Positions 8,795 through 17,986 of a stretch of DNA of 64,000 nt are shown piece by piece (the first letter of the stretch is position 1; the number at the start of each line of letters is the position of its first letter). Under the pieces are notes generated by a model. It had not been told where the DNA came from. It worked only from the letters and a program-made list of their open reading frames with translations, and did not search any database. Location of the stretch: the NCBI RefSeq assembly GCF_007097395.1, contig NZ_VKDC01000007.1, positions 262,809 through 326,808 on the forward strand, given 5' to 3'. The translations under genes were made by a program, and so were the position numbers. Origin of the DNA: Fulvivirga sp. M361 (GTDB lineage: Bacteria; Bacteroidota; Bacteroidia; Cytophagales; Cyclobacteriaceae).

Positions 8795-11224
8795 ATGGCA
8801 AAAATCAGACATAATAACATCATTGATACTGTTGATGAGGTGTTTACGTTAGCTAAGGAAACGGGCAGTCTGCATTTGTATGCAGATGACGAACCGTTGA
8901 ACGGCCGCACACTTTCCATTCAGGGAAAAAGAGTTTTACATTTTGGCACCTGTGGTTATTTAGGGTTAGAGCACCATCCAAAAATTAAGGACGGCGCTAT
9001 TAAAGCAATACAACGCTATGGGACGCAATTCCCAATGTCCAAGACCTATGTGTCCAATCCTTTGTATGAGGAGTTAGAAAGTTTGATAGAAGATATGTAT
9101 CAGGCCCCCGTAGTTATTTCAAAAAACTGTACATTATCGCATTTAGCGACTATTCCAACAGTAATAAGAAATTCTGACCTGGTTATACTGGACCATCAGG
9201 TACATACCAGTGTTCAGGATGCGGTAAAAAAACTCTTGAGCAGAGGGGTGGTTGTGGAAATGATACGACATAGCAACCTGGAAATGTTGGAAGAAAGAGT
9301 GAAAAAGCAGCGTGGTAAGTTTGATAAGATCTGGTATATGGCTGATGGTGTGTACTCCATGTATGGTGATTTAGCCCCTGTGAAAGAGTTAATGGCCTTG
9401 TCAGATAAATACGATGAACTCTACCTGTACCTGGATGATGCGCATGGCATGAGTTGGGATGGAAAACATGGTACAGGGTATGTAATGGGGCAAATGGGGA
9501 CTTTGCATCATAAGACGATATTGACCAGTACAATGGGGAAAGCCTTTGGTGCCTGTGGAGGACTTACACTTTTCCCCAATAAAGAGTGGCATCGTAAAGT
9601 GAAGACCTTTGGAGGACCGTTAACATTTTCAGTCCAAATGGAACCACCCATATTAGGTGCTGCCGTCGAATCAGCCAAAATACATTTGAGCCCAGAAATT
9701 GTTTCACTGCAAAATGAGCTTCAAAAGAAAATAAGCTATGCCAATTCACTGATCTCTAATACAGATCTTCCGATGATCTCCTCAAACGTTAGTCCGATAT
9801 TCTATATTGGTACAGGTACAATGGCCATGGGAAACCTTTTGATCAAAGAACTGATAAAGGATGGTATATATATTAACCTGGCACCCTTTCCGGGCGTTCC
9901 TGCTAAAAATACCGGGACAAGAGTTACCGTATCCAACAGTAATACACTGGAAGATATTGAAATCATGGTAGATAAGCTTCAATATCATTTTGACGCATCA
10001 CTGAGAGAGGTGAGGCTGACCCGTACCAAGATATGGGAAGCTTTTAAGATCGAGCCACCTAAAGAGACCAATAAAACCCCTGAACAGGCCAGTGAATTAA
10101 CCTTAGATCGATGTGAAAGTATCCATGATGTAGATGAAAAAGTGTGGAATAACTTTTTAGGGCATCGGGGAATGTTCGACTGGCAAGGGTTGAGGTTTCT
10201 TGAAGAATCATTTTCCAATAACGAAAAAACTGAAAGCAACTGGTTGTTTCGGTATTACACCGTTAAGAACAAAGAAGGGGAAGTGATACTCATGACCTTT
10301 TTTGTGATTGCACTTTATAAAGAAGACATGTTCTCAGAAGTCTCCATATCAAAAACGATGGAGGAGAAAAGAAGAACAGACCCTTACTACTTTACTTCTA
10401 AAGCTATGGTCATGGGAAGTCTGTTCACGGAAGGGGACCATTTCTATATTAACAGGTCTTCAGTTCAATGGAAAGAGGCGTTTAGCTTGCTACTTGATGA
10501 GGTATATCACGAACAAAAGTTACACGATGTCAAGAACATTATTTTACGTGATTATATGGCACAGGATGAAGAAATACATCGGTTTATGTTAGAACAAAGC
10601 TTTGTTAAAGTAGATATGCCCGAATCTTGTGTTTTTGAAGATCTGAACTGGGTGGGGGAAGATGGTTTTGTGGATATAAGTTCTAAAAAAGGGAAAAGGC
10701 ACTACAGACAGAAGATCAAGCAGTATGAAGAATACTATGACATACAGGTGAAAAAATCCTTGGAGAATGACGAACTTTCCCAGGCGATGAAGTTGTTTCA
10801 AAATGTAAAAAATAACAACTATGCCATCAACTCATTTGATTTTCCGGATAAACTGTTTCATACGATGAATGATGAATCCTGCTGGGAATTTTTAATGCTT
10901 TATCTCAGGACAGAAGAGAAAGAGGAGGCAAAACTGGTGGCCGTTGGCTTTTGCCATATCAACGTAGAACAGGTGTATAGCCCTATGCTTATCGGCATGG
11001 ATTATGATTACGTCTTTGACTACGGTGTTTACAGGACAGCGCTATATCAAATGGTGAGAAGAGCTAATACACTTGGATGCAAAAGAGTTAATTTTGGGAT
11101 ATCAGCCTCTATTGAAAAGCAGCGGATCGGATGTGAACTGTATCCTAAAGTAGCCTATGTTCAGGCCAAAGACAATTATGAAGCGCAAATGATGCAAGCT
11201 ACGATTGCTTTGCAGAATGATTGA
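8795..11224 (+). CDS. Alpha-oxoamine synthase fused to acyltransferase-like (GNAT) C-terminal half
   Basis: The N-terminal ~400 residues are a fold-type I PLP enzyme of the alpha-oxoamine synthase family (AONS, serine palmitoyltransferase, cysteate acyltransferase), which joins an acyl-CoA or acyl-ACP to an amino acid with loss of CO2. Visible are FGTCGYLGLEHHP near residues 50-62, the cofactor aspartate in LYLDDAHGMSW near 207-217 and the PLP lysine K249 in TSTMGKAFG, where most relatives have TFSKAFG. The last ~390 residues resemble the GNAT/FemAB-like acetyltransferase proteins of Bacteroidota, including a region near 630 rich in basic residues (KKGKRHYRQKIKQYEEYYD) and a C-terminal segment near 760-790. 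At 809 residues it is about twice the usual length, with no sign of a frameshift. A lipid amide or sulfonolipid/sphingolipid precursor is an inferred product. Confidence 0.85.
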   Translation: MAKIRHNNIIDTVDEVFTLAKETGSLHLYADDEPLNGRTLSIQGKRVLHFGTCGYLGLEHHPKIKDGAIKAIQRYGTQFPMSKTYVSNPLYEELESLIEDMYQAPVVISKNCTLSHLATIPTVIRNSDLVILDHQVHTSVQDAVKKLLSRGVVVEMIRHSNLEMLEERVKKQRGKFDKIWYMADGVYSMYGDLAPVKELMALSDKYDELYLYLDDAHGMSWDGKHGTGYVMGQMGTLHHKTILTSTMGKAFGACGGLTLFPNKEWHRKVKTFGGPLTFSVQMEPPILGAAVESAKIHLSPEIVSLQNELQKKISYANSLISNTDLPMISSNVSPIFYIGTGTMAMGNLLIKELIKDGIYINLAPFPGVPAKNTGTRVTVSNSNTLEDIEIMVDKLQYHFDASLREVRLTRTKIWEAFKIEPPKETNKTPEQASELTLDRCESIHDVDEKVWNNFLGHRGMFDWQGLRFLEESFSNNEKTESNWLFRYYTVKNKEGEVILMTFFVIALYKEDMFSEVSISKTMEEKRRTDPYYFTSKAMVMGSLFTEGDHFYINRSSVQWKEAFSLLLDEVYHEQKLHDVKNIILRDYMAQDEEIHRFMLEQSFVKVDMPESCVFEDLNWVGEDGFVDISSKKGKRHYRQKIKQYEEYYDIQVKKSLENDELSQAMKLFQNVKNNNYAINSFDFPDKLFHTMNDESCWEFLMLYLRTEEKEEAKLVAVGFCHINVEQVYSPMLIGMDYDYVFDYGVYRTALYQMVRRANTLGCKRVNFGISASIEKQRIGCELYPKVAYVQAKDNYEAQMMQATIALQND

Positions 11225-11230
11225 TACGCA

Positions 11231-12697
11231 TTAAGTATCGTTTAAGGTGAACCAAAAGCAACTGCCTTTCCCTTTTTCAGATTCGAGCCAGATTTCACCC
11301 CCATAGTGCTCGATAATTTTTTTTACGATTGTAAGACCAATTCCAGTACTTTCTATTGTATCCCTTGGTACTAGTGTCTGAAATATTACAAAGATCTTTT
11401 CATAATGTACCGGGTCCACGCCTATACCGTTGTCCTTAATGTAAAAGTGGGTTTTATTTTCTCTCTCTACTATTCCAATATTTACCTCACCCTTTTCCTT
11501 GTCGTTATATTTGATGGCATTGGATATCAGGTTTTGGAAAACCTGTATCATATGTGTTTTGGCAACAGTTACAACAGGAAGCTTAGAATCTATGCTAAGG
11601 TTGATATGAGCCGGAATACTCAGCAGATCCACCACTTCATTTACCAGGTCATTCAGGTCTATGTCAAATGTAAGCTCTTTACTTAAACCTATTTTAGAAT
11701 AGGCAAGTACACCTTCCAGGAAACTGTAGAGACGTCGCACACGCTTGGTAAGCATGGCCAGGTTGTTTTTGGACTCCGTGCTTAACACGGCTTCACTGTC
11801 TTCCAATATCCATTGAGCTAACATGGAAATACCACGAAGAGGTGCCTTCAGATCATGTGACGTAATGTAAGCAAATTGCTTAAGTTCTTTATTTGAATTC
11901 TCCAGGTGCGTTACCAGTTCTTTTTGTTTTGCCTCTGCCGCTTTTCTTTCTCGTATGTCGCGTGCAATGATCACTACACCTTCACGACTTTTCATAGGAG
12001 ATAACTGGACTTCCAGGGGGATAAGGTTGCCTTCAATGTTCTCAACATTAAGTTCAACTTGATAAGACTCGTTGTTTTTTATGATATATTCTATACCTGC
12101 AAGTGTAAAATGCGTTTTAACCTCTTTTTCCGTGAGTTGGCAGCAAGGTAGTGCTGTTATGGTGTTACCTTCAACATCTTCGCCTAAAAGCACCTTGCCC
12201 GCTGCGTTGCAGGTTTCAATTATTCCTGTTTTATCTACCACGATCAGTATTTCACTCATACTGACGATAACATCATTCAAATAATGCTGCGATATCGTTT
12301 TTGCCTGTAATTCTTCGGCAAGCATTTTTAGACCTGTAGCCAACGCATCATATTCATCACCGGTACCCAGAATGGAAGCTTCTCTACCGAATTCCAGATC
12401 GGCCAATGCTAATATTACCTCAACAGCTTCGGTCATGCGTTCTTCCGAATACACTTTTGCTGATTCAAAATCGGATAATTGTTTCTTCGCAGTCCCTAGT
12501 TCTTGAGTAAGGCTTTTGTTTTTGGATATTAACCGATTATTAGCGATGCGAGCGTCCTGCAGCTGTTTATTCAGGGATTTGAGGGTATCCAGTATCTCCT
12601 TTTCAGATCCATAAGACTCGTCCGAAGCTCCTGACTTTTCCAGCCCGGACAAATAATGCTGGATCATTTTCACTCCTTTATCTGATATTAAAGACAT
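11231..12697 (-). CDS. Soluble PAS-domain sensor histidine kinase
   Basis: A 488-residue histidine kinase without membrane segments. An N-terminal coiled coil (residues ~30-85) is followed by a helical linker, a PAS domain (~140-255, ending IIARDIRERK), a HisKA dimerisation helix with phosphoacceptor H281 in ITSHDLKAPLRG, and a HATPase_c domain with QNLISNAIKYND (N box), KDNGIGVDP (G1) and STGIGLTIVKKIIEHYGG (G2). The Cys pair in the PAS domain (LPCCQLTEK) could bind a metal or sense redox, but this is speculation. No response regulator is adjacent. The gene converges on the synthase fusion with only 6 bp between stops; a small hairpin (GATAC/GTATC, 11223-11239) spans the junction. Confidence 0.92.
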   Translation of the reverse strand: MSLISDKGVKMIQHYLSGLEKSGASDESYGSEKEILDTLKSLNKQLQDARIANNRLISKNKSLTQELGTAKKQLSDFESAKVYSEERMTEAVEVILALADLEFGREASILGTGDEYDALATGLKMLAEELQAKTISQHYLNDVIVSMSEILIVVDKTGIIETCNAAGKVLLGEDVEGNTITALPCCQLTEKEVKTHFTLAGIEYIIKNNESYQVELNVENIEGNLIPLEVQLSPMKSREGVVIIARDIRERKAAEAKQKELVTHLENSNKELKQFAYITSHDLKAPLRGISMLAQWILEDSEAVLSTESKNNLAMLTKRVRRLYSFLEGVLAYSKIGLSKELTFDIDLNDLVNEVVDLLSIPAHINLSIDSKLPVVTVAKTHMIQVFQNLISNAIKYNDKEKGEVNIGIVERENKTHFYIKDNGIGVDPVHYEKIFVIFQTLVPRDTIESTGIGLTIVKKIIEHYGGEIWLESEKGKGSCFWFTLNDT

Positions 12698-12866
12698 GCA
12701 ACCAAGGGGTCAATTTATTTAATTTATCGCCTCTATTGATCAATGGATATTACTGCAATATTCAAATTATTACAATCATTACCTCGCCAATCTTGTTTTT
12801 CTTTTATAGAAAACAATTTTATATCACTTAACATTGTTTATCGTAAATGGTTACATTCGTTTTTGT
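12698..12866. other. Divergent promoter region
   Basis: AT-rich gap between the divergent histidine kinase and hydroxylase genes. An upstream TTG at 12834 is in frame with the hydroxylase but adds a short segment unlike the family. No exact TAnnTTTG element was found. Confidence 0.3.
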
Positions 12867-13718
12867 ATGGAGGAATTTATCATTTTTTTTAGTGACATTC
12901 CTACTAGTTTTCGAGCAGGAATATTATTAGGAGGAATTTTCTTATTTTGGGTGTTAGAAGGGATTATTCCTTTGTTTCCATTTGCCTATAATAAGTTCAA
13001 ACACGCGGGTCTTAATTTATTTTTTACGCTTACTACAGCTATTATTGGCTTTGGGCTCGCCTGGTTTTTGGTCCGCGCATCAGATTATGTAGCTACAAAC
13101 GAATTTGGTTTGCTTTATTTGGTCGAATTACCGCTTTGGGCACAGGTCATTATAGGGGTATTATTGTTAGACCTTATAGGGGCATATTTTATACACTGGT
13201 TAGAACATAAAGTCAAATGGATGTGGCAATTTCATCTCATTCATCATACTGACACTACGGTGGATGTGACCACAGGTCTGAGGCACCATCCCGGGGAGAC
13301 TTTTTTCCGGATATTTTTTACCATTCTTGCCGTGGTGATCGTTGGAGCTCCCATCGGTATTGTTATGTTATACCAAAGCCTGTCCGTATTATTTGCGCAT
13401 ATCACGCATGCCAATATCAATATGCCTGCGAGTGTGGACAGGGTATTGTCCTATTTTTTTGTTACGCCGAATATGCATAAGGTGCACCATCATTATGCAC
13501 AACCCTTGACGGATACCAATTATGGAAATATTTTTTCGATATGGGACCGGTTATTTAATACTTTCGTACAGGTAAAAAATACAAAGACCCTGACATATGG
13601 TATTGATACGCATATGAGGCCGGAAGAGAATTCATCTTTGGTCAACTTGCTTTCTATTCCATTTAAAAAATACAGGCCTCCTGTGGGGGCTAAATTCGGT
13701 GAGGAAAAACCCGAATGA
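12867..13718 (+). CDS. Fatty acid hydroxylase / sterol desaturase family membrane protein
   Basis: Integral membrane di-iron enzyme of the fatty acid hydroxylase superfamily, 283 residues from the ATG at 12867. Hydrophobic segments occur near residues 15-35, 45-65, 85-110 and 150-175. The histidine clusters that bind the iron pair are present in order: HWLEH, HLIHH with following TTGLRHHPGE, and the later VHHHYAQPLTDTNYG. The family oxidises C-H bonds of lipids, sterols or carotenoids. The gene lies 1.6 kb from the oxoamine synthase fusion, so hydroxylation of a lipid made by that enzyme is conceivable but unproven; the intervening kinase gene is on the other strand. Confidence 0.88.
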   Translation: MEEFIIFFSDIPTSFRAGILLGGIFLFWVLEGIIPLFPFAYNKFKHAGLNLFFTLTTAIIGFGLAWFLVRASDYVATNEFGLLYLVELPLWAQVIIGVLLLDLIGAYFIHWLEHKVKWMWQFHLIHHTDTTVDVTTGLRHHPGETFFRIFFTILAVVIVGAPIGIVMLYQSLSVLFAHITHANINMPASVDRVLSYFFVTPNMHKVHHHYAQPLTDTNYGNIFSIWDRLFNTFVQVKNTKTLTYGIDTHMRPEENSSLVNLLSIPFKKYRPPVGAKFGEEKPE

Positions 13719-13847
13719 GAGAAAAATATTTTCATTACTCCATACCCAACTCTTCGAGCTCTCCCTGTCAGATAGTAAATAGTTAGTAGAATCGCTCAAC
13801 CTTATTTAGGGACGGACATCCATGCTCTCTGCTCCCAGCACCATGCT

Positions 13848-15548
13848 CTAATAACCTGAGGCCATGTCATCACCCCTGGGATCGGCCCCTCCTTCAAGCC
13901 GTCCGTCCGGCAATACCAGGATGGCATCAACACGGCCATATGGCTGGCGTGGTTTGAGATTATGACCTTTACCCGAAAGTGCTTCCTGAGTAGGTGCGTC
14001 CAGTACATCTTGCTCATAGAAAACTATATCAGGTTTCCATTGATGGTGTACCCTGCCGGCAGAGACAGCTTCCTGCATGGTCATGCCATGTTCCAGTACA
14101 TTAAGAACAGTCTGAAAAACAGAGGTAATAATGGTGGAACCACCTGGTGTTCCCACTACCATCAGGAGCTTTCCGTCTTTTTCTATTATGGTAGGGGTCA
14201 TGGAGCTTAACATTCGTTTACCGGGCACTATAGCATTGGCCTCACCACCTACCAAACCATAAAGGTTAGGAAAACCAGGTTTTATACTGAAATCGTCCAT
14301 CTCATTATTAAGAAAGAACCCGGAACCGGCCACTACTACTTTCGACCCATACCCACCATTTAGTGTGGTGGTTACGGAAACAGCCATACCGTTTTGGTCT
14401 ACAATAGAAAAATGGGTGGTCTGTTCAGATTCTTTGTAGGCAAAATCCCCGGCGCTTATGCTATCACTGTTACTTGCTATTTCAGGAGAATAGTCTGACA
14501 TACGCTTCAGGACATAATCTTCTTCCAGTAATTCAAATTGTGGAACATTATAAAAATCCGGATCTCCAAGATGTGTAGCGCGGTCTGCGTAAGTTCTTCG
14601 TTGTGCTTCTGTCATCAAGTGAATTGTTTGTCCGGAATTATGCCCCATGCCCGCCAGGTCATGGGATTCTACGGATTTTAAAAGCTGCATAAGCGCTATA
14701 CCACCACTGGAAGGAGGAGACATAGATATGATTTTGTGCTCCTTGTATGAGCCAATAATTGGTGCCCTCCACTTAGCCTGGTAGCTGGTAAGGTCATCGT
14801 ACGTAATAAGTCCCTTTCCCAGCTTCATCTCAGTGACAATATCATCAGCTGTTTTACCTTTGTAAAAACCATCTCTGCCGTCAGCGCTTATCCTTTTTAA
14901 TGTTTCGGATAATTCCAGCCATTGGATGGTATCTCCTTCTTTCCATTCTTTGATCAGAAACTCCGGAGTGACCGTATTGTAGGAGATCAGATCTTTTTGA
15001 TTATTATTCAACCCATTTGCTTCTTTAAGCGTAAGCGGAAAGCCTTTTGAAGCTAGTTCAATAGCGGGTTGTAACAGGTCTTTCCATGGCATTGAGCCAT
15101 ATTTCTCATAAGCCTTGACCATGCCATCTACAGAGCCCGGTACGCCGACAGCCAGGTGCCCACGCCTGCTGAGCAGTTCTATAACTTCACCGCTTTCATC
15201 CAGGTACATGTCTCTGGAGGCTGCCTGAGGAGCGGCTTCGCGGAAATCCAGTGCATCGGTTTCACCTTCGTTCGTTCTGATGATCATAAAACCACCACCA
15301 CCGATATTGCCAGCAGCCGGATATACTACTGCCAGAGCAAATTGCGTGGCAATAGCAGCATCTACCGCATTACCTCCCCGTTTCATAATGTCCACACCTA
15401 CTTCTGAAGCCAATGGATGAGCGCTAACCACCATCGCTTTTTCTGTGATAAGGCCTGGAATAGGTTCTTTGACGGCCTCTTTCGGAGCAGGCGAGCAACA
15501 AGTTAAGAGAACTGTGAACGAGGTAAGTAGAACAGATATATGCTTCAT
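13848..15548 (-). CDS. ggt: Gamma-glutamyltransferase (glutathione hydrolase), lipoprotein
   Basis: Cleaves the gamma-glutamyl bond of glutathione and related amides in the periplasm and can transfer the glutamyl group. The N-terminus is a lipoprotein signal ending LLTCCSPAP. The N-terminal nucleophile after autocleavage is T377 in QTTHFSIVD, matching the Q/TTH processing site of E. coli GGT. Other family marks are MVVSAHPLASEVG near 40, GGNAVDAAIATQFAL near 60, FREAAP near 108, MTEAQRRTYADRATHLGDPDF near 320, and the end ADPRGDDMASGY. At 566 residues it is full length. It is divergent from the TetR regulator at 15640, 91 bp away, which may control it. Confidence 0.95.
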   Translation of the reverse strand: MKHISVLLTSFTVLLTCCSPAPKEAVKEPIPGLITEKAMVVSAHPLASEVGVDIMKRGGNAVDAAIATQFALAVVYPAAGNIGGGGFMIIRTNEGETDALDFREAAPQAASRDMYLDESGEVIELLSRRGHLAVGVPGSVDGMVKAYEKYGSMPWKDLLQPAIELASKGFPLTLKEANGLNNNQKDLISYNTVTPEFLIKEWKEGDTIQWLELSETLKRISADGRDGFYKGKTADDIVTEMKLGKGLITYDDLTSYQAKWRAPIIGSYKEHKIISMSPPSSGGIALMQLLKSVESHDLAGMGHNSGQTIHLMTEAQRRTYADRATHLGDPDFYNVPQFELLEEDYVLKRMSDYSPEIASNSDSISAGDFAYKESEQTTHFSIVDQNGMAVSVTTTLNGGYGSKVVVAGSGFFLNNEMDDFSIKPGFPNLYGLVGGEANAIVPGKRMLSSMTPTIIEKDGKLLMVVGTPGGSTIITSVFQTVLNVLEHGMTMQEAVSAGRVHHQWKPDIVFYEQDVLDAPTQEALSGKGHNLKPRQPYGRVDAILVLPDGRLEGGADPRGDDMASGY

Positions 15549-15639
15549 AAAAGATGGAAATATTCCTGAATATAATTAAATGCCTTTGATCAGTTGACAT
15601 AAAGCCTAAAATAGAAGTACTTTACTCAGGTAAATATTT

Positions 15640-16272
15640 ATGAAAGTAGGACGCAGGCAACAAAAATCAGCTCAACTAAGGCTCAAAATTCTTAGCGTAG
15701 CCACCAAATTAGCAGGGAAAAAATCTTTTGATCAACTATACGTTGAGACCATTTGTGAGAAAGTAGGAGTATCTAAAGTCACCTTCTTTAAATATTTCCC
15801 TCAAAAAGATGACATTCTTCTTTATTATTGGCGTGTATGGCTTTTTGAAAGGGCAGTAGAGTGTTCCATAGAGCCAAAGCAAGGTTTGGACGGTATATAT
15901 TATCTCAATGAAAAACTGGCAGATACCTTTGTAAAGCATCCAGGTATCATATTGGGGTTGATCAGCTATATTACCAGGTTTGATCGCCCACCCGCCCCGA
16001 TACCTTTGAAAGCGTTGGACAGGACATTACTGCATTCCAAAGAGGAAGTTGAGAAAATAGAGATATTGTCATTGCATCAGATGCTGGAAAACTTTGTATT
16101 GGAGGCTATTTTTCGAAAAGAGATCACGTTAAGCAGTGATACTAAAGAGATCTCCAAGGTGTTTTTGTCCATTATGTATGGATCTTTGGTTTCCGGACAT
16201 CTTTTACAAGTCGATTACGTGAAATTATACCTAAAACGCAACATGGATATGGCCCTGAACGGACTGAAGTGA
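15640..16272 (+). CDS. TetR/AcrR family transcriptional regulator
   Basis: A 210-residue one-component regulator. The N-terminal helix-turn-helix covers residues ~10-60 and contains the typical VETICEKVGVSKVTFFKYFPQKDDILLYY. The rest is the helical ligand-binding and dimerisation domain, without a recognisable ligand signature. It is transcribed divergently from ggt across a 91-bp gap that would contain both promoters, so autorepression and control of ggt are plausible (inference). Its stop codon directly abuts the stop codon of the convergent glycosyltransferase gene, leaving no spacer. Confidence 0.92.
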   Translation: MKVGRRQQKSAQLRLKILSVATKLAGKKSFDQLYVETICEKVGVSKVTFFKYFPQKDDILLYYWRVWLFERAVECSIEPKQGLDGIYYLNEKLADTFVKHPGIILGLISYITRFDRPPAPIPLKALDRTLLHSKEEVEKIEILSLHQMLENFVLEAIFRKEITLSSDTKEISKVFLSIMYGSLVSGHLLQVDYVKLYLKRNMDMALNGLK

Positions 16273-17310
16273 TCAGGCCATGATGAAGAAATCTACTCCT
16301 TCCTTGTATCTAAGTTGTTGTAATAAGGTTAAGATAGCTTCCCTCCCCGCTCTGTCACGAACAAAAGACAAAATGAGCCTTGAACCGTTTGCATCCGCTT
16401 CGGGCAAGTCATTAAAATGAATGTATTTTGAAACGTTGTACCTTTTCTTTACATCAATAAAGCGCTCTATTGTAATCCCCCTTTTAATAAATGGGCGCAG
16501 CCGCCTGTTTACTTCTTTACCACTGCCAAATACCCAGATTTGTTTGATTCGATCTGAGTTACCTGCAAGCCAAAAGTGAAAATAATGTGCTTTTACGTCA
16601 AAGAATTTGCCCGGCGCATAGTTAAGGTTGGTTCTTGACAGCCGTTGCTTACTGTCATACCAGCATAATACCTCCTGGTCCAGTTTATGCATTCTCACAC
16701 CATTCGATAACCATCGTAGCCAAAGCTCGTAATCTTCGGGTAATGACTGTTCATTGTACCCGCCATATTGAGCGATGAGTGACTTTCTGAACATTACCGA
16801 AGGGTGTGCAAATGGAGACTCAAAGAATCGTTTATGGACAATGTCTTCTTCCTTTACGATTGCATTTATCGTATCTACGTAATGCGCGTAACCTGCCTGA
16901 GTGGTGCGGTCTCCCATATAGGTCACCTGTCCGGATACCAGGCCCACGGAAGGGTTCTGATCCAGGTAGTATGCCTGCGATGAAAGTCGATGGCACGAGG
17001 ATACATCGTCTGCATCCATTCGGGCGATGTACTCACCGGAACTCATTCGGATACCGAAGTTCAAAGCCCTGCCGATCCCGCAGTGAGGTAGAGTATAAAT
17101 GGCAATACGTTGGTCGTCCAGGTCTCTCAGATACTTCAAAGTTCCATCCGTAGAGCCATCGTTGACGATCACCAGTTGCCAATGATCGTACTTCTGGCAC
17201 AGCATCGAGTCAACTGCGCGTTTTAAGGTATTTGCTGCATTAAATACCGGGAGTACAACACTTACTTTAGGCTTACTTTTGTGTTCTGCCAAAGTTTTTG
17301 AGAAAATCAA
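16273..17310 (-). CDS. Family 2 glycosyltransferase with C-terminal Rossmann-like domain
   Basis: GT-A fold glycosyltransferase, probably cytoplasmic, transferring a sugar from a nucleotide donor. The catalytic domain begins with SVVLPVFNAANTL, followed by IVNDGSTDGT and the metal-binding DXD in ARMDADDVS near residue 115. Residues ~260-345 form a separate domain (IWVFGSGKEVNRRL, then FIDVKKRY and LILSFV) like the nucleotide-binding-type appendage seen on some GT2 proteins. There is no ATG near the domain start: TTG at 17310 or TTG at 17292 are the candidates, both inside the 3' end of the TPR gene, which implies translational coupling. It is the last gene of a four-gene minus-strand cluster. 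Confidence 0.88.
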   Translation of the reverse strand: MIFSKTLAEHKSKPKVSVVLPVFNAANTLKRAVDSMLCQKYDHWQLVIVNDGSTDGTLKYLRDLDDQRIAIYTLPHCGIGRALNFGIRMSSGEYIARMDADDVSSCHRLSSQAYYLDQNPSVGLVSGQVTYMGDRTTQAGYAHYVDTINAIVKEEDIVHKRFFESPFAHPSVMFRKSLIAQYGGYNEQSLPEDYELWLRWLSNGVRMHKLDQEVLCWYDSKQRLSRTNLNYAPGKFFDVKAHYFHFWLAGNSDRIKQIWVFGSGKEVNRRLRPFIKRGITIERFIDVKKRYNVSKYIHFNDLPEADANGSRLILSFVRDRAGREAILTLLQQLRYKEGVDFFIMA

Positions 17311-17986
17311 TGAACATCTTTTGTTCTTCTTTTGAAGTGATCAACGCTGTAAGGGTATTCAAATAGCTTTTAACGTTGACTTTATTACCTTCCACCGGAG
17401 GTTTGGGTTTATACCGGATAGGATCATTAGAAATGTCCTCTTTTTTTGGTTGATCTGTAGCCTTATGTGCAGGGTCTAGTGCATCTGCGCCGGCAAAGCT
17501 CTTTTTTGATTTTTCCAGATGCCCCATCTTTTCTTCGATAAGCCCTTTGTTATTAAGCGATATAGCATCTTCAGGGTCTAATGAAATTGCTTTTTCATAG
17601 TCTGCTATAGCGCCTTTTAAGTCGCCTGCCCGCTCTTTTATAAAAGCCCGGCTGCTGTACCTGAAAGGCTTTTGAGGTTCCAGTTCTACTGTCTTATCAA
17701 GGTCAGATAAAGCACTTGTCATATTCCCCGCCAGGTAATGTGCTACACCACGTTCGCTATAAAATAGTGCGTGACGGGGCTGTAATTCTATTAGTTGATC
17801 AAAATCTGAGATAGAAGCTTCGAGCTGTTTTAGCTTAAACCGGGCTTTGGCCCGGTTATATAGGGTATCGATATGTTCAGGTTCATGAGAAAGTACCTTG
17901 TCGAACAATGGTATAGCTTTTTCAAATGCCTCTTTCCTGCAGTATTCAATTCCTTCCTTAAAATAAGCCTGTACTATCCGGTTCAT
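17273..17986 (-). CDS. TPR-repeat protein
   Basis: A 237-residue protein made of about five tetratricopeptide repeats over residues 1-170 (examples: AIPLFDKVLSHEPEHIDTLYNRA, ALSDLDKTVELEPQKPFRYSSRA and AIADYEKAISLDPEDAISLNNKG regions). A low-complexity linker and a short C-terminal helical segment follow. No signal peptide is seen, so it is probably a cytoplasmic scaffold. It overlaps both neighbours (29 bp with the lipoprotein gene upstream, 38 bp with the glycosyltransferase downstream), so the three are very likely co-translated. A role in organising glycan synthesis is inferred from this arrangement only. Confidence 0.85.
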   Translation of the reverse strand: MNRIVQAYFKEGIEYCRKEAFEKAIPLFDKVLSHEPEHIDTLYNRAKARFKLKQLEASISDFDQLIELQPRHALFYSERGVAHYLAGNMTSALSDLDKTVELEPQKPFRYSSRAFIKERAGDLKGAIADYEKAISLDPEDAISLNNKGLIEEKMGHLEKSKKSFAGADALDPAHKATDQPKKEDISNDPIRYKPKPPVEGNKVNVKSYLNTLTALITSKEEQKMFIDFLKNFGRTQK

